The notes under the pieces were generated by a model. That model saw only the letters and a program-made list of their open reading frames with translations. It did not search any database and was not told the origin of the DNA. Below, piece after piece: positions 63,017 through 64,000 of a stretch of DNA of 64,000 nucleotides; the first letter of the stretch is position 1; the number at the start of each line of letters is the position of its first letter. The position numbers and the translations under genes are program-made. The DNA lies in contig JAWKQR010000004.1 of the NCBI GenBank assembly GCA_041390025.1, forward strand, positions 186,001 to 250,000. Reading direction: 5' to 3'. Origin of the DNA: JBFFMO01 sp041390025 (GTDB lineage Bacteria; Myxococcota_A; Bradymonadia; Bradymonadales; Bradymonadaceae).

Positions 63017-64000
63017 CGTGCGACGACGACGACGGCGTTTTTGGTCGGCTGGGCCGCTTCTGTCTCCGGTTCGAAAATCGGCACCGGCGGCAATTGTCCT
63101 CGGACCGCGATGACCGGACCAGGCTTTTGTTTGCCACGACCACTGCGCGGTCCGCTTGACCTCGGTGAATCGAAGTCGGGCCCATCGAGCACGCGCTCGA
63201 GCACCTCGGCTTCTTCGATTTCCCGCATTTCCTGAAGCAGGCTATCGGCGTTGACGATATGGGCCGGAAGGTCGAAATGCCCGGTCAGTTTGGAGTCTGG
63301 CGTGAGCTCGCCGCGCTCGTAGAGGTCCCACATTTCCCAGCCATGGCGCAGACCCTTTGAGGGCTGGCCGCGCTTGAATCGCCGAATCAGGTTTGCGACA
63401 TCGCGCAGCAAAATCTCTTTGGCGTGGCTGTTGCCGGCCGCGTCCACCGCTTGTGGGAAGTCGATGATGACCGGGCCGTTGGCGTCGATCAGCACATTGA
63501 ATTCGCTCAAGTCGCCGTGAACAATGCCCGCACACAACATTTTGACCACCTCGCCGATCAAACGTTCAAAAAGGACCTCGCCCTCGGCTTCGTTGAAGCT
63601 GCAGTCGGCGAGTCGTGGCGCAGGCTCCCCGTCTAGCCCGATGACGCACTCCATGATGAGGACACCGTCGACAAAGGCGCGTGGTTTGGGCACACGAACG
63701 CCTGCTGCGTCGAGCTTGTAGATGACTTCAACTTCTTTGGACTTCCACGTCTCTTCGGCGCGCTCCTTGCCATGGCGGCTGCCTTTGGCCATGGCGCGCT
63801 GGTCGCGGGAGTTTCTTACGGTGCGGCCTTCTGTGTAGGTTGAACGTTGGCGAAACGAGCGCGACTCTTGGTCTTTGTAGACCTTGGCGGCGCACAATTC
63901 CCCATCAACATCTACCAGAAACACCTGAGCTTCTTTTCCACTCAGGAGAGAGCGAACGACGGAATCGATCACGCCGTACTCTATCAAAGGCACCAGCCGT
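63013..64000 (-). CDS. RIO1-like protein kinase (5' end outside window)
   Basis: The frame is open to the window edge; the GTG at 63993 is possible, but RIO kinases have a longer N-terminus, so I treat it as partial. Residues: LLSGKEAQVFLVDVDGELCAAKVYK (P-loop and catalytic Lys), HGDLSEFNVLID (catalytic loop) and IIDFPQAVD (metal-binding Asp). Conserved YTEGRTVRNSRDQRAMAKGS is the hallmark of the PA4780/RIO1-type bacterial kinases. The tail (~residues 270-326) is Pro/Gly/Arg-rich and unstructured. Substrate unknown; eukaryotic RIO1 works in ribosome maturation. Confidence 0.93.
   Translation of the reverse strand, partial: RLVPLIEYGVIDSVVRSLLSGKEAQVFLVDVDGELCAAKVYKDQESRSFRQRSTYTEGRTVRNSRDQRAMAKGSRHGKERAEETWKSKEVEVIYKLDAAGVRVPKPRAFVDGVLIMECVIGLDGEPAPRLADCSFNEAEGEVLFERLIGEVVKMLCAGIVHGDLSEFNVLIDANGPVIIDFPQAVDAAGNSHAKEILLRDVANLIRRFKRGQPSKGLRHGWEMWDLYERGELTPDSKLTGHFDLPAHIVNADSLLQEMREIEEAEVLERVLDGPDFDSPRSSGPRSGRGKQKPGPVIAVRGQLPPVPIFEPETEAAQPTKNAVVVVAR

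Noticed and set aside
1..64000. Insertion sequences, prophage, integrases, tRNA or rRNA genes
   Set aside because: No transposase, phage structural or integrase motifs, no terminal inverted repeats with target duplications, and no cloverleaf sequences were recognised on either strand by eye.

Overview
The window (64 kb, GC-rich, no RNA genes seen) looks like chromosomal DNA of a member of Myxococcota, perhaps a Bradymonadia-type lineage. The reasons are four C-terminal MYXO-CTERM-like tails (Gly/Cys-Gly-Cys, one hydrophobic helix, Arg cluster), about fifteen lipobox proteins, thrombospondin type-3 and Cys-rich repeat proteins, and an Asn/Gly/Thr low-complexity linker. The phylum is an inference from these features, not from a marker gene.

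Layout. 1-6.8 kb: end of a MYXO-CTERM protein, a MORN-type lipoprotein, a broken MscS channel gene, a TetR regulator divergent from an unknown protein, a beta-propeller lipoprotein and an Ig-like lipoprotein. 7.2-11.4 kb: RND efflux adaptor and permease (permease frame-disrupted). 11.5-19.9 kb: an alpha-CTD-like/SUKH protein, a secreted M23 peptidase with TSP3 repeats, a TolB-like lipoprotein, a membrane protein and a 1103-residue Cys-rich propeller lipoprotein. 20-29.8 kb: thioredoxin-like protein, an excisionase-HTH/GspE-like ATPase with a degenerate active site, a SUKH lipoprotein, a broken DEAD-box helicase gene, a possible NlpC/P60-like lipoprotein, a His-rich membrane protein and a LysR regulator. 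30-35.4 kb: MYXO-CTERM and lipoprotein surface genes, several damaged. 35.9-40.5 kb: a complete MacAB-TolC-like export operon. 40.5-42 kb: a coupled HIT/HNH gene pair. 42-56 kb: zinc-ribbon membrane protein, SDR, katG with divergent oxyR, kptA, cytochrome b561-like protein, MDR reductase with divergent LysR, lipoproteins and a SnoaL-like protein. 56.3-63 kb: an uninterrupted, overlapping carbohydrate operon. 63-64 kb: 3'-part of a RIO-type kinase gene.

The most coherent unit is the 56.3-63.0 kb operon: GH15 glucoamylase, glucose-6-phosphate dehydrogenase, ROK-type glucokinase, 6-phosphogluconate dehydrogenase, a histidine phosphatase and 6-phosphogluconolactonase. Together these would take alpha-glucan or oligosaccharide to glucose, glucose-6-phosphate and then ribulose-5-phosphate plus NAD(P)H.

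A strong caveat runs through the window. At least eleven genes (mscS-like, RND permease, helicase, zwf, zinc-ribbon, MDR, several lipoproteins) carry frameshifts whose alternative frames reassemble into good family sequence, often at short A/T runs. This points to assembly indels more than to true gene decay. It also means that the glucokinase/6PGDH 'fusion' is probably one missing A in an A5 run. No single undescribed system can be proved here; the best candidates are the HIT/HNH pair, the degenerate HTH-ATPase with its decamer repeats, the alpha-CTD/SUKH protein and the glucan-to-pentose-phosphate operon.
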